This document shows positions 39,085 to 46,209 of a stretch of 64,000 bases of DNA, one piece after another. Source of the DNA: PFJX01 sp964542455. GTDB lineage: Bacteria; Pseudomonadota; Gammaproteobacteria; Burkholderiales; Thiobacillaceae. Under the pieces are notes generated by a model. That model did no database searches and was not told where the DNA came from. It saw only the letters and a list, made by a program, of their open reading frames with translations. Position numbers and translations under genes: made by a program. The stretch lies in contig CAZIUC010000008.1 of the NCBI GenBank assembly GCA_964542455.1, positions 62,001 through 126,000 on the forward strand, given 5' to 3'. How positions within the stretch are numbered: position 1 is the stretch's first letter; every line of letters begins with the position of its first letter.

Positions 39085-41130
39085 CTACGGACATGGCTGG
39101 CACTCCACTTCGACTCGGTTGCGACCGTTTTCCTTGGCGCGATACAACGCGGCATCGGCGCGCGCGAGGACACGGTCGGGATGGTTGTCGTCAGGGTCGA
39201 ATTTCGTCACGCCGATGCTGACGGTGAAAACAATGCGGGCCTGATCGACCTGTGCCGGATTGTTGCTTACATGTTGACGGAATCGCTCGGCAAATTCGCT
39301 GGCGCCATCGATCTGTGTAACCGGAAGCAAGATGCCGAACTCCTCACCCCCCAGACGCCCGAACAGGTCATTGCGGCGCAGCAAGGCATTCGCCAACTGG
39401 GTCAGATGGCACAGAACACGATCACCCGCCGCGTGCCCATAACGATCGTTCACGTGCTTGAAGTAATCGATATCGATGATCAACAGCGCGGCGGGTTCGC
39501 CATAGCGTTTGAGTCGCGCCAACTCCATCTCCATCTGCTCGAGGAAACGGCGCCGGTTGGCCACCCCGGTCAAGGGATCGGTTGTGGCCAAAACATGCAG
39601 TTCGTTCTCGACTCGCTTGCGCTCCGTGATGTCTCGCACAATGGACCACATGGCACTTGGCATATCCAGTTCGTCACGCAACAAAAAAGTGCGTAATTCA
39701 ACCGGAAACACATGGCCGTCCTTGTGGATGTATTCCTTCTCGTACACATCGGAATAGCCTTGCACCAGGATGCGCTCGGCCACGATATTGGCCTCCTCGG
39801 CATGCCACTTCTCCGGAGTGACCTGCGAGTAGGTGAGCCAGATCAATTCCTCGGCTGTGTAGCCCAGCATTTCCTGATAAGCACGGTTGCTCTCCATGAT
39901 GTGGCCGGCCATATCCACCATGACGAAGGCATCGGTCATGCTTTCATACAGACGGCGGTACTTGGCTTCACTTTCGGCCAGAACTTGTTCGGAACGCTTG
40001 CGCTCACTGATGTCCTGGAACGCCACGACCGCGCCTGTCGTCTTGCCGCCCTGGCGAATCGGCGTGATGGTGAGATGCACGGGAAATCGTACGCCCGCGC
40101 TATTGATGAATTGCTCATCGCAATCGCGTTGCTGGCCATCCCGCAACGTCAACACGATGGGGCAGTCATCGCTTGAACAGGCGCGACATCCCGCTTGATG
40201 GCAGCGAAAAACCTGATGCCGCTCGCCGCCGATCACCTGTTCTCTTGTCCACCCCAACATGGTCAGGGCCGCCGGATTGATGAAGGTGCAGCGCCCCTCC
40301 GCGTCGAGACCGCACACACCCTCGCCCAGGCTTTCCAACAACTCGTCGCGCAAGGCAAGGCTCTCCGCCTGCGCGATGCGCTCGGCCAGTTGTTCACTCA
40401 TCTGATTGAACGCACGACTCAGCCCCTGGATTTCCCCCACCGCCCCGATATCGAGACGGCCTGAGAAATCACCCGACGCCACCGCCCGAGCGGCACGCTC
40501 CAGGCTTTGCAAAGGATGCGTAACCAGTCGGTGCAGCAAAAATGCCAGCAGCGCGGCCGTCAACAGGGAGAGCGCCAGTTCCGGCAGCCGTTCCGCCAAT
40601 TCGTGGTCACGCGCTTCGCGCAGGGATTCCGAGAGATCGAATGCCACATAAGCCACCCCCCGCTCCAGGCCGCGCAGTTCAGCCTGTTGCCGTGGTAGCG
40701 CATAACTCATCATCGCCGTGATGACGTGGTCATCGGCATTGCCGGACATGACCACCATTCTGATCTGCCGTGCCTGATTGAACTGGGCCACGGCATAAGA
40801 GGGGAGACGGGCCACGCTCTGACCAACCCAGACCGAGTTGCTCGCGGCCAGGATATCTCCCTGGGGGTCGAAGACGACGGCGGCTTCGCTCCGTGGATCG
40901 GTGGCCTGACGCGCGGTTTCCTCGGAGAGCAGATTGAGATCGTGGGCCAGACCATGCTCCGCCGCCACGGCCAGGTGGAAAACCGCTTGCCGGCAATCCG
41001 CCCGAGCCTGTTCCAGCAAAGAAGTCTGGCGCGATTCCAAACCGTTGAACAATGACACCGCCATCGCCGCCAGAAAACCCAGCACGACGATGAGCGTAAT
41101 CAGAATACGGAGTGATCGCAGTGGTCTCAT
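39085..41130 (-). CDS. Membrane diguanylate cyclase (HAMP-PAS-PAS-GGDEF)
   Basis: A 681-residue inner-membrane signalling enzyme making c-di-GMP. Membrane helices at about 7-29 and 190-212 bracket a periplasmic sensor; a HAMP linker (about 210-262) follows, then PAS1 (about 275-395) and PAS2 (about 398-515), each ending in a DI(S/T)ERKR segment. The GGDEF domain (about 520-680) has the active-site GGEEF at 594-598 and no EAL domain. PAS1 contains a cysteine-rich insert, CHQAGCRACSSDDC, that could bind metal. The RxxD inhibitory site is not evident at the usual place before the motif. The start is 3 bases after the stop of the lipoprotein gene at 41134, so the two are one operon. Confidence 0.92.
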   Translation of the reverse strand: MRPLRSLRILITLIVVLGFLAAMAVSLFNGLESRQTSLLEQARADCRQAVFHLAVAAEHGLAHDLNLLSEETARQATDPRSEAAVVFDPQGDILAASNSVWVGQSVARLPSYAVAQFNQARQIRMVVMSGNADDHVITAMMSYALPRQQAELRGLERGVAYVAFDLSESLREARDHELAERLPELALSLLTAALLAFLLHRLVTHPLQSLERAARAVASGDFSGRLDIGAVGEIQGLSRAFNQMSEQLAERIAQAESLALRDELLESLGEGVCGLDAEGRCTFINPAALTMLGWTREQVIGGERHQVFRCHQAGCRACSSDDCPIVLTLRDGQQRDCDEQFINSAGVRFPVHLTITPIRQGGKTTGAVVAFQDISERKRSEQVLAESEAKYRRLYESMTDAFVMVDMAGHIMESNRAYQEMLGYTAEELIWLTYSQVTPEKWHAEEANIVAERILVQGYSDVYEKEYIHKDGHVFPVELRTFLLRDELDMPSAMWSIVRDITERKRVENELHVLATTDPLTGVANRRRFLEQMEMELARLKRYGEPAALLIIDIDYFKHVNDRYGHAAGDRVLCHLTQLANALLRRNDLFGRLGGEEFGILLPVTQIDGASEFAERFRQHVSNNPAQVDQARIVFTVSIGVTKFDPDDNHPDRVLARADAALYRAKENGRNRVEVECQPCP

Positions 41131-41133
41131 CGT

Positions 41134-42096
41134 TCACGCCCGTGGCAGAAAACGCCCATCGGCCAGGTTGTCCACCGCAATATCTTTTGGCAAGAGACGC
41201 GCTCGATACATCGCTCGGGCCAATTCGCCCGCCGTCCGTGCCAACCTGGCCGAGTTACCGATCAGCCACTGCTTATTGGCGGCCACATCCTGTAGTTCGA
41301 TATCGGCATAGGCGGCCGCTACCTCTGTCGGCGGCAAGTTGAGCAGGCCGGCCAGTATCGGCAACGCCGCCCTCGGTTCATTGAGGAATGCCGCGCGTGC
41401 CTGGAAATGTCCGGCAAGCAACTGTTCCAGCGCCTCCGGGCTTTGTTCCAGCGACGTCTGTCGCACTGCCAGCACATTGACGATACCGACCGGCATATCG
41501 GCGCTACTGAACAGGCGAACCACTTCAACGCCTTGCAACTGGGCGGGTATCGGCTGAAGCGTAATCAGCGCATCGACCCGGTGCGCTAGAAAAGCCTCGT
41601 GTTGCCGATCCAGAGGGGTGTGAATGATATTCACCTGATCGACGGCCAAACCCGCCCGCTGAAGCGCGGCATCCAGCATCACCGCCCCCGCCGCGGACTG
41701 TTCGACGCCGATGCGGCGTCCCTTGAGCGAATGAATATCCTTGATGTCCGGGTGCGCCAACAGCACATCCGCTCCCCGGGAAATGTCCAGCACACAAACG
41801 ACCTTCAGGGAGATGCCGCCGGCCAGCGCGGTAACTACTTCATTCAGTGTCAGGCAGGCACCCTCCAGCGTGCCCGCCGCCAGGCTGTTGATGCAGACCA
41901 TGGCGGAGGGCATCTCGATCAGGCGCACCTTGCTCTGGTCAAAATAACCACGTATCGCGGCGAGGCGAATCAGCGCATAGCCCGGCCACAAGTTACTGGC
42001 GATGCGCAGCAAGGGCTCGCGCCTCTCACACGCCGCCAGACCGATCAGGATCGAGGCCCCAGCCAGGCTCTGGCGCAAAAATAATCGTCGACTCAT
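41134..42096 (-). CDS. Lipoprotein periplasmic substrate-binding protein (NMT1/SsuA-like)
   Basis: A 320-residue protein starting SRRLFLRQSLAGASILIGLAAC after Met: a twin-arginine-like, hydrophobic signal with lipobox LAAC, so a lipid-anchored periplasmic protein is likely. The mature part is a type II solute-binding fold (NLWPGYALIRLAAIRGYF, LEGACLTLNEVVTAL, VLDISRGADVLLAHPDI, LKGRRIGVEQSAAGAVML) of the nitrate/sulfonate/taurine/thiamine-precursor type. A frame is open 10 codons upstream to 42126, but 42096 places the signal at the N-terminus. No ABC permease or ATPase is nearby; instead a diguanylate cyclase follows 3 bases later, so it is probably a ligand sensor for that enzyme. Confidence 0.85.
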   Translation of the reverse strand: MSRRLFLRQSLAGASILIGLAACERREPLLRIASNLWPGYALIRLAAIRGYFDQSKVRLIEMPSAMVCINSLAAGTLEGACLTLNEVVTALAGGISLKVVCVLDISRGADVLLAHPDIKDIHSLKGRRIGVEQSAAGAVMLDAALQRAGLAVDQVNIIHTPLDRQHEAFLAHRVDALITLQPIPAQLQGVEVVRLFSSADMPVGIVNVLAVRQTSLEQSPEALEQLLAGHFQARAAFLNEPRAALPILAGLLNLPPTEVAAAYADIELQDVAANKQWLIGNSARLARTAGELARAMYRARLLPKDIAVDNLADGRFLPRA

Positions 42097-42271
42097 CAAA
42101 CTGGCGGAGCGCAAGACAGGGGGCATGGCACTGCCTTATAGGAAAGGGAATCGGCAATCCGCCGGCCCATCCCCGCTGAAATAACGACCAGAGAGGGAAA
42201 GAAAGTGGCTCCGAGCCAACAGGTCATTCCGGTTGGTTCGGGTGTTCCGGCAACGGGCTGATGCTAAAACC

Positions 42272-42448
42272 TTATCCGCATCCCCGCCCGGTACATAGGA
42301 TATACATCTCAGGAAATACCTGAAAACCCTCTCTTTTCATGAGATTGAAGTAATCCTGGATTTTGTCCACGCCAAGCGTTTGAACGGTAGCTGAGCCGCG
42401 TGGCGAGGCAATGGCGTAAACGCCATTGCCAGGCTCGTCCACATTCAA
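42272..42448 (-). CDS. Small hypothetical ORF downstream of the displaced gene end
   Basis: A 58-codon frame with a TTG start (GTG at 42442 alternative) and protein-like sequence: NGVYAIASPRGSATVQTLGV, then DKIQDYFNLMKREGF and a cysteine-containing CTGRGCG tail. It lies immediately after the 195-bp duplicated gene end. No family is recognised, and it may be the residue of a gene cut by the rearrangement. Confidence 0.35.
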   Translation of the reverse strand: MNVDEPGNGVYAIASPRGSATVQTLGVDKIQDYFNLMKREGFQVFPEMYILCTGRGCG

Positions 42449-42460
42449 CCGCGTTTCAGG

Positions 42461-42655
42461 TTCACTTCCCGATGTCGAACATCCCATTCGGCATCTCGCC
42501 GAACAGCTCCGGCGCATACATCGCTTCCACCCGGGTCGGCGGCAGGTTGTAGGCGCCATCGTTGTTCAGGCGCAGGGTGTATTCCACCGTGTGGCGGCCG
42601 CGCGGCAACCATTCGTAGTAGGCGCGGTAGCTGTCGAACAGGCGTTCCTGCCAGG
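42461..42655 (-). pseudogene. Displaced 3' end of the alpha-2-macroglobulin gene (direct repeat, left copy)
   Basis: These 195 bases match 46015-46209, the 3' end of the neighbouring alpha-2-macroglobulin gene, at 186 positions by hand count, without gaps. Both copies are in the same orientation and keep the frame, ending with a stop at 42462-42464. Six of the nine mismatches are in the last 45 bases of the coding strand. Upstream of the match the sequence is unrelated to the gene. It is best read as the original tail displaced by an insertion, or a duplication footprint. Confidence 0.9.
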
Positions 42656-42686
42656 TACTGCTTGCACCGGGCGATGACACAACTTG

Positions 42687-44153
42687 TCAGCGCTTTGGCC
42701 TGACGCCACCCTTGCGCAGCATCTTGGCTGCCACACGGTAGATGTCTGGGATGTTGATGCGTCCGTCGGCCCGCCTTTCCGCCACGCCAATGCGTAGCAG
42801 GGCTTTGAGTATGGCCGCTAGACGATCACCATCGATATCACTGAATTCGATCGGCTCCAGATACTCGCCATTCGGCGCCAAGATGGTGGAAGCAGTGTCG
42901 GCGCCCTGCCAGCGCGCGTAAAGGTCTTCCGCCCGGCAAGGCACCCGTTGATCCGCGAGCGGTTCGATGACTTTCTCGATCCACCCGTACTCTTCCTTCA
43001 ACTGCTGTAAGCGCAGTTCCGAGGCGCCTTGAATTCCCGCCCTCAATCCGGCTGGTGTCAAAACCAGGCGGGAGTCTGCGGTACCGCGATAGCACGCTGC
43101 ACGCCGTACCGCCTCGAGAAAACTGCGCGGGCTGACACGATCGAAGGCATCAACCAAGTGTTTGTGAAGCCAGGTGTAGGTTCGCCCTTTGTTGGCGTTT
43201 GCACCCATGTAGTGCCCGGCCAGGGCTACAAACACTTCCGCCTGTTTCTCCTCCGAATCTTTCAATGCTGCCGGCAAGCCCTGTGCGCGCACATCCCCGA
43301 GATTCATACCGGTGGCACGTCGAACCAGCGCGGAAAACTCTTCCCCGGCTGCATCATCATTGGCAAGGAGTGTGTAAAGCAGGCCATAGAGATCACGCCG
43401 TTCCCAGGCCAAGTCGACGCGGGCGCCCTCGCTAAGCAGTTTGGAGGCGTCCGGGAAAGCCGCCACACCGCGATCCTCGGCCTGGTCCACACGCAGGAAA
43501 ATTTTCGGTTTGATTGCGCGGTAGGTGCGCATGGCCAAGGCAACTTGCAAGAGCGCCTTGGTGCGCTCGCGTATCTGAGGCCAGTCCTTCCCCAACCGAT
43601 CCAGTGCATCGAACAGCACCACGACCCGTTTTCCCTCTTTCGACAAGGTGTCATCCGCCTGCCGCAGGCATTGCTGTACCCGCGCGGCATCCGCCGCCAC
43701 CCAGGCCACTAGCCCATCCGGCCCGCGCAACATAGTGGGCAATTCCATAGGCACGAACCGCGCCACACCACGCAGAATCACCGCCCGCCACACTTTCTCG
43801 GGCGTGTGCTTGTCGCTTTCAATCAGGTCGTCCAGTTCTTCCTGGCTGGGGGCACCGTTGACATCGCTGTCCACACCGGCAAATCCCAAGGCCACCTGGC
43901 AACGATCCAATTGCAGGCGCGGATAGCTTTGGGCGATAAAACCACGAGTCTGATCGTTGAGCAGAGTGGCGGACCAGAAACTCTTGCCTGTGCCACGCCC
44001 TCCTATGACCAACACCCGCTCAGGGTCTAGTGCCGCCTCGTGGCCTTCGGGAGCATAGATTTGTTGCAATTCAGGCGGCTCGGTGGCGTGCGTATATGGC
44101 GCTGGAGCAAGGCTGGCAAGCGTTTCGCGCAAGACCTGGATGTCGTTGCTCAT
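42687..44153 (-). CDS. P-loop ATPase, third gene of island operon
   Basis: A 488-residue protein with Walker A GGRGTGKS (51-58) and Walker B-like VVVLFDALDRLG (about 177-188), typical of STAND/ORC-like AAA+ P-loop ATPases. After about residue 210 come helical regions and a C-terminal winged-helix-like part (GVAERRADGRINIPDIYRVAAK). No endonuclease or toxin domain is recognised. The ATG at 44153 overlaps the stop of the ParA-like gene as ATGA; upstream in-frame starts lie inside that gene. Third gene of a coupled operon inside the direct repeats. Inferred to be the regulated NTPase component of a conflict system. Confidence 0.82.
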   Translation of the reverse strand: MSNDIQVLRETLASLAPAPYTHATEPPELQQIYAPEGHEAALDPERVLVIGGRGTGKSFWSATLLNDQTRGFIAQSYPRLQLDRCQVALGFAGVDSDVNGAPSQEELDDLIESDKHTPEKVWRAVILRGVARFVPMELPTMLRGPDGLVAWVAADAARVQQCLRQADDTLSKEGKRVVVLFDALDRLGKDWPQIRERTKALLQVALAMRTYRAIKPKIFLRVDQAEDRGVAAFPDASKLLSEGARVDLAWERRDLYGLLYTLLANDDAAGEEFSALVRRATGMNLGDVRAQGLPAALKDSEEKQAEVFVALAGHYMGANANKGRTYTWLHKHLVDAFDRVSPRSFLEAVRRAACYRGTADSRLVLTPAGLRAGIQGASELRLQQLKEEYGWIEKVIEPLADQRVPCRAEDLYARWQGADTASTILAPNGEYLEPIEFSDIDGDRLAAILKALLRIGVAERRADGRINIPDIYRVAAKMLRKGGVRPKR

Positions 44154-45526
44154 GACTGCGCGTCCGTCAAATCGTCGAAGAGGCGGACCGGATTCACTCC
44201 GTCCAACAAGGCTTGGTAAGTTCGCTCGTATAGAGCCGGCGTCAATTGGGATAGATCGGCCAGGGGATCGAACTCGAAGTAGTTGGAATCCCGTAACACC
44301 GGCCATGCGTAGTGGGGCGCTTCCGGTTCCTCCAGGGAATACTCCGGCAGGGTCAGGTCGTCGACATCCCACCCGTGACTCGCAGCCTCAGCCTCTTCGA
44401 CAAGGGACACCTCGCGGTAGAGGAATTCCTGAAAAACGGCGTGTGCCCTATCCCGAAACGCTTGTTGCTTTCCCGCGTCAGCCGAAGCCTTGGCGTGAAC
44501 CATGCGCAATCGTGGCAGCCAATCGTCCTGGGAATCACGCGGGAAGCGGGCCAGGTGCGCCAGCAGGTAGCGATAGCCAGCAAAGGTCTGGGGGGTATCT
44601 TCGCCAAACAACAGCACCTGCGCCCCAAGCCCCAGAATGGCGGCCGCAGTGGATTCGTTGAGCCCGGCACGAGCATCGATAAGTACCACGTCGTACTGCT
44701 TCAACCCGGCGAGGCCATTGATCAGGCGCTGCGTCTGCCCCATGAAGCCCAGCATTTCGCCGTCTGGCCCAGGGTTTTCCAGATAAGCGCGGGCAATCTT
44801 GGCAAGCACATTGGCGGGATATTGCTGCGCCACGCTACCCACCGCTGGCACTACGTCGATAAGCCCCCGCCCTCTGCCGAAGGGACTGGCAGCCACCATG
44901 TCCAGCAGGAAGTCCCGATCCACACCGCCAAGGCCGTTTTCGACATAGGCGTCAATCAGGCCATAACGTGGTGATTCGTCCTGCGGCAGCAGCATGGCGC
45001 CTATACCTGGTGCCTCCAGGTCCATATCGACGACCAATACCTTGCCTCCCTCGCGTGCCATCTCGGCCGCCACCACTGCCAACGCGGTGGATCGCCCCAC
45101 GCCACCTTTGATGCTGGCAAAAACAAATCTGGGGGGATGCGACTGGGTAGCAGCAGGCGCTTCCAACCAATCCGCGCCGACGATGCGTTGTTCGAGAACA
45201 TTGACCCGAAGTTCTCCCCCGGCCAACGTAACCGGTTCTGTATAGCCGCGCCCCCGCCGCAGGACACTGCTCACACCGGGCTGGTCTTGATCGAGCACCA
45301 CAGAACCCTCGCGGCAGTATGCCGGGAGTGCGGACTGCGCAGCCTGAGCAGCGGACTCTCGCTGTTCAGTAGACAAGGGCTGATGACTGATGAAAGCGAG
45401 ACGCCCGGATGCATCGCGCAGAACCCAGCCCTCTTCAACCTGTTGAACACCAAGCACGCCGGCTACCGCACTGACGAAGCAGGCGAGGCTATCGTCGAAT
45501 CGCGGCCTTGTAATTTCCTGGTTCAT
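44150..45526 (-). CDS. KGGVGR-motif ParA/MinD-like ATPase, second gene of island operon
   Basis: A 458-residue protein. Residues about 1-130 are an unrecognised N-terminal domain. From about 133 a deviant-Walker-A P-loop begins: FASIKGGVGRST (140-147), a variant with arginine where ParA/MinD has lysine or threonine next to G-K, then VLVVDMDLEAPGIG (163-176) and VVLIDARAGLNE (280-291). The long C-terminal part (about 320-458) is helical and acidic. ParA-like ATPases of the KGGVGR type are found in predicted conflict systems; that link comes from memory of the family label, not from the sequence alone. It overlaps both neighbours by 4 bases (ATGA). Confidence 0.85.
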   Translation of the reverse strand: MNQEITRPRFDDSLACFVSAVAGVLGVQQVEEGWVLRDASGRLAFISHQPLSTEQRESAAQAAQSALPAYCREGSVVLDQDQPGVSSVLRRGRGYTEPVTLAGGELRVNVLEQRIVGADWLEAPAATQSHPPRFVFASIKGGVGRSTALAVVAAEMAREGGKVLVVDMDLEAPGIGAMLLPQDESPRYGLIDAYVENGLGGVDRDFLLDMVAASPFGRGRGLIDVVPAVGSVAQQYPANVLAKIARAYLENPGPDGEMLGFMGQTQRLINGLAGLKQYDVVLIDARAGLNESTAAAILGLGAQVLLFGEDTPQTFAGYRYLLAHLARFPRDSQDDWLPRLRMVHAKASADAGKQQAFRDRAHAVFQEFLYREVSLVEEAEAASHGWDVDDLTLPEYSLEEPEAPHYAWPVLRDSNYFEFDPLADLSQLTPALYERTYQALLDGVNPVRLFDDLTDAQS

Positions 45527-45909
45527 AGCAGCAACCCTATGGCCTCGTTTGCATCATCGCGCCAGCGCTCGGCACTTCGTTTGTCCACTTCGCCGTTGGC
45601 GGAGTAGCGCATGCTGATTACCCAACGGTGCATGTATTGAGGACTTCGCCGATTCAGGAGCGCCATGACTGGTGCAGTCTGACGACCGGACATTGCCTGA
45701 CAGGCAAGATTTCTCAAGTCTGGCCAATGCGCCCAAATTGCAGCATCACTTGTGAACACTCCGCACGCCAACAACTTGCGCTTGATGGCGCATTCCGCCG
45801 CCAACCCGAAATGATAGCCGGCATTGTCGAAACGACCTTTGTCGAAAAGCGTGCGCCCATCCTCATAGTGGCGGTTAGCCGCTTGTTCCATATCTGGTTG
45901 AAAAGCCAC
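45523..45909 (-). CDS. HEPN-like small protein, first gene of island operon
   Basis: A 128-residue helical protein with a HEPN-like pattern: ANRHYEDGRTLFDKGRFDNAGYHFGLAAECAIKRKLL matches the conserved helix pair of HEPN domains (small residues and A-E-C-A-x-K). HEPN proteins are often RNases with an R-x4-6-H site; RSPQYMH (R-x5-H) here is a candidate but is not proven catalytic. The start is GTG at 45909 with AGGGG about 5 bases before it. It overlaps the ParA-like gene by 4 bases. As a first gene in an operon with two NTPases, a toxin or effector role is plausible but inferred. Confidence 0.7.
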   Translation of the reverse strand: MAFQPDMEQAANRHYEDGRTLFDKGRFDNAGYHFGLAAECAIKRKLLACGVFTSDAAIWAHWPDLRNLACQAMSGRQTAPVMALLNRRSPQYMHRWVISMRYSANGEVDKRSAERWRDDANEAIGLLL

Positions 45910-45958
45910 TGATTCCCCTACCCTTCAAGCAATTTTCTCGATAATAACGTTGAAAGCC

Positions 45959-45979
45959 AGCCATTCGCCGTGAATGGCT
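45959..45979. promoter_or_regulatory. Hairpin/palindrome between alpha-2-macroglobulin stop and island operon
   Basis: AGCCATTC and GAATGGCT, eight-base perfect arms with a 5-base loop, lie in the 105-base gap, 50-70 bases upstream of the GTG of the HEPN-like gene. It could be an operator for the island operon or a terminator for the upstream gene; no T-run is seen. Confidence 0.45.
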
Positions 45980-46014
45980 ACCAAGCCGAAAAGACCAGCG
46001 TCAAACCCTCTCCA

Positions 46015-46209
46015 TTCACTTCCCTATCTCGAACACCCCATTCGGTACCTCGCCGAACATCTCCGGCGCATACATCGCTTCCACCCGGGTCGGCGGCAGG
46101 TTGTAAGCGCCATCGTTGTTCAGGCGCAGGGTGTATTCCGCCGTGTGGCGGCCGCGCGGCAGCCATTCGTAGTAGGCGCGGTAGCTGTCGAACAGGCGTT
46201 CCTGCCAGG
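46015..46209 (-). repeat. 195-bp direct repeat, right copy (inside alpha-2-macroglobulin 3' end)
   Basis: Right partner of 42461-42655, part of the intact gene's coding sequence. The repeat unit spacing is 3554 bases, so the intervening segment is 3359 bases. No integrase or transposase is within it. Confidence 0.9.

Noticed and set aside
42656..46014. Transposase, integrase or IS ends inside the direct-repeat module
   Set aside because: All three frames are accounted for by the HEPN-like, ParA-like and P-loop genes. No DDE, tyrosine or serine recombinase motif is present and no terminal inverted repeats flank the segment.
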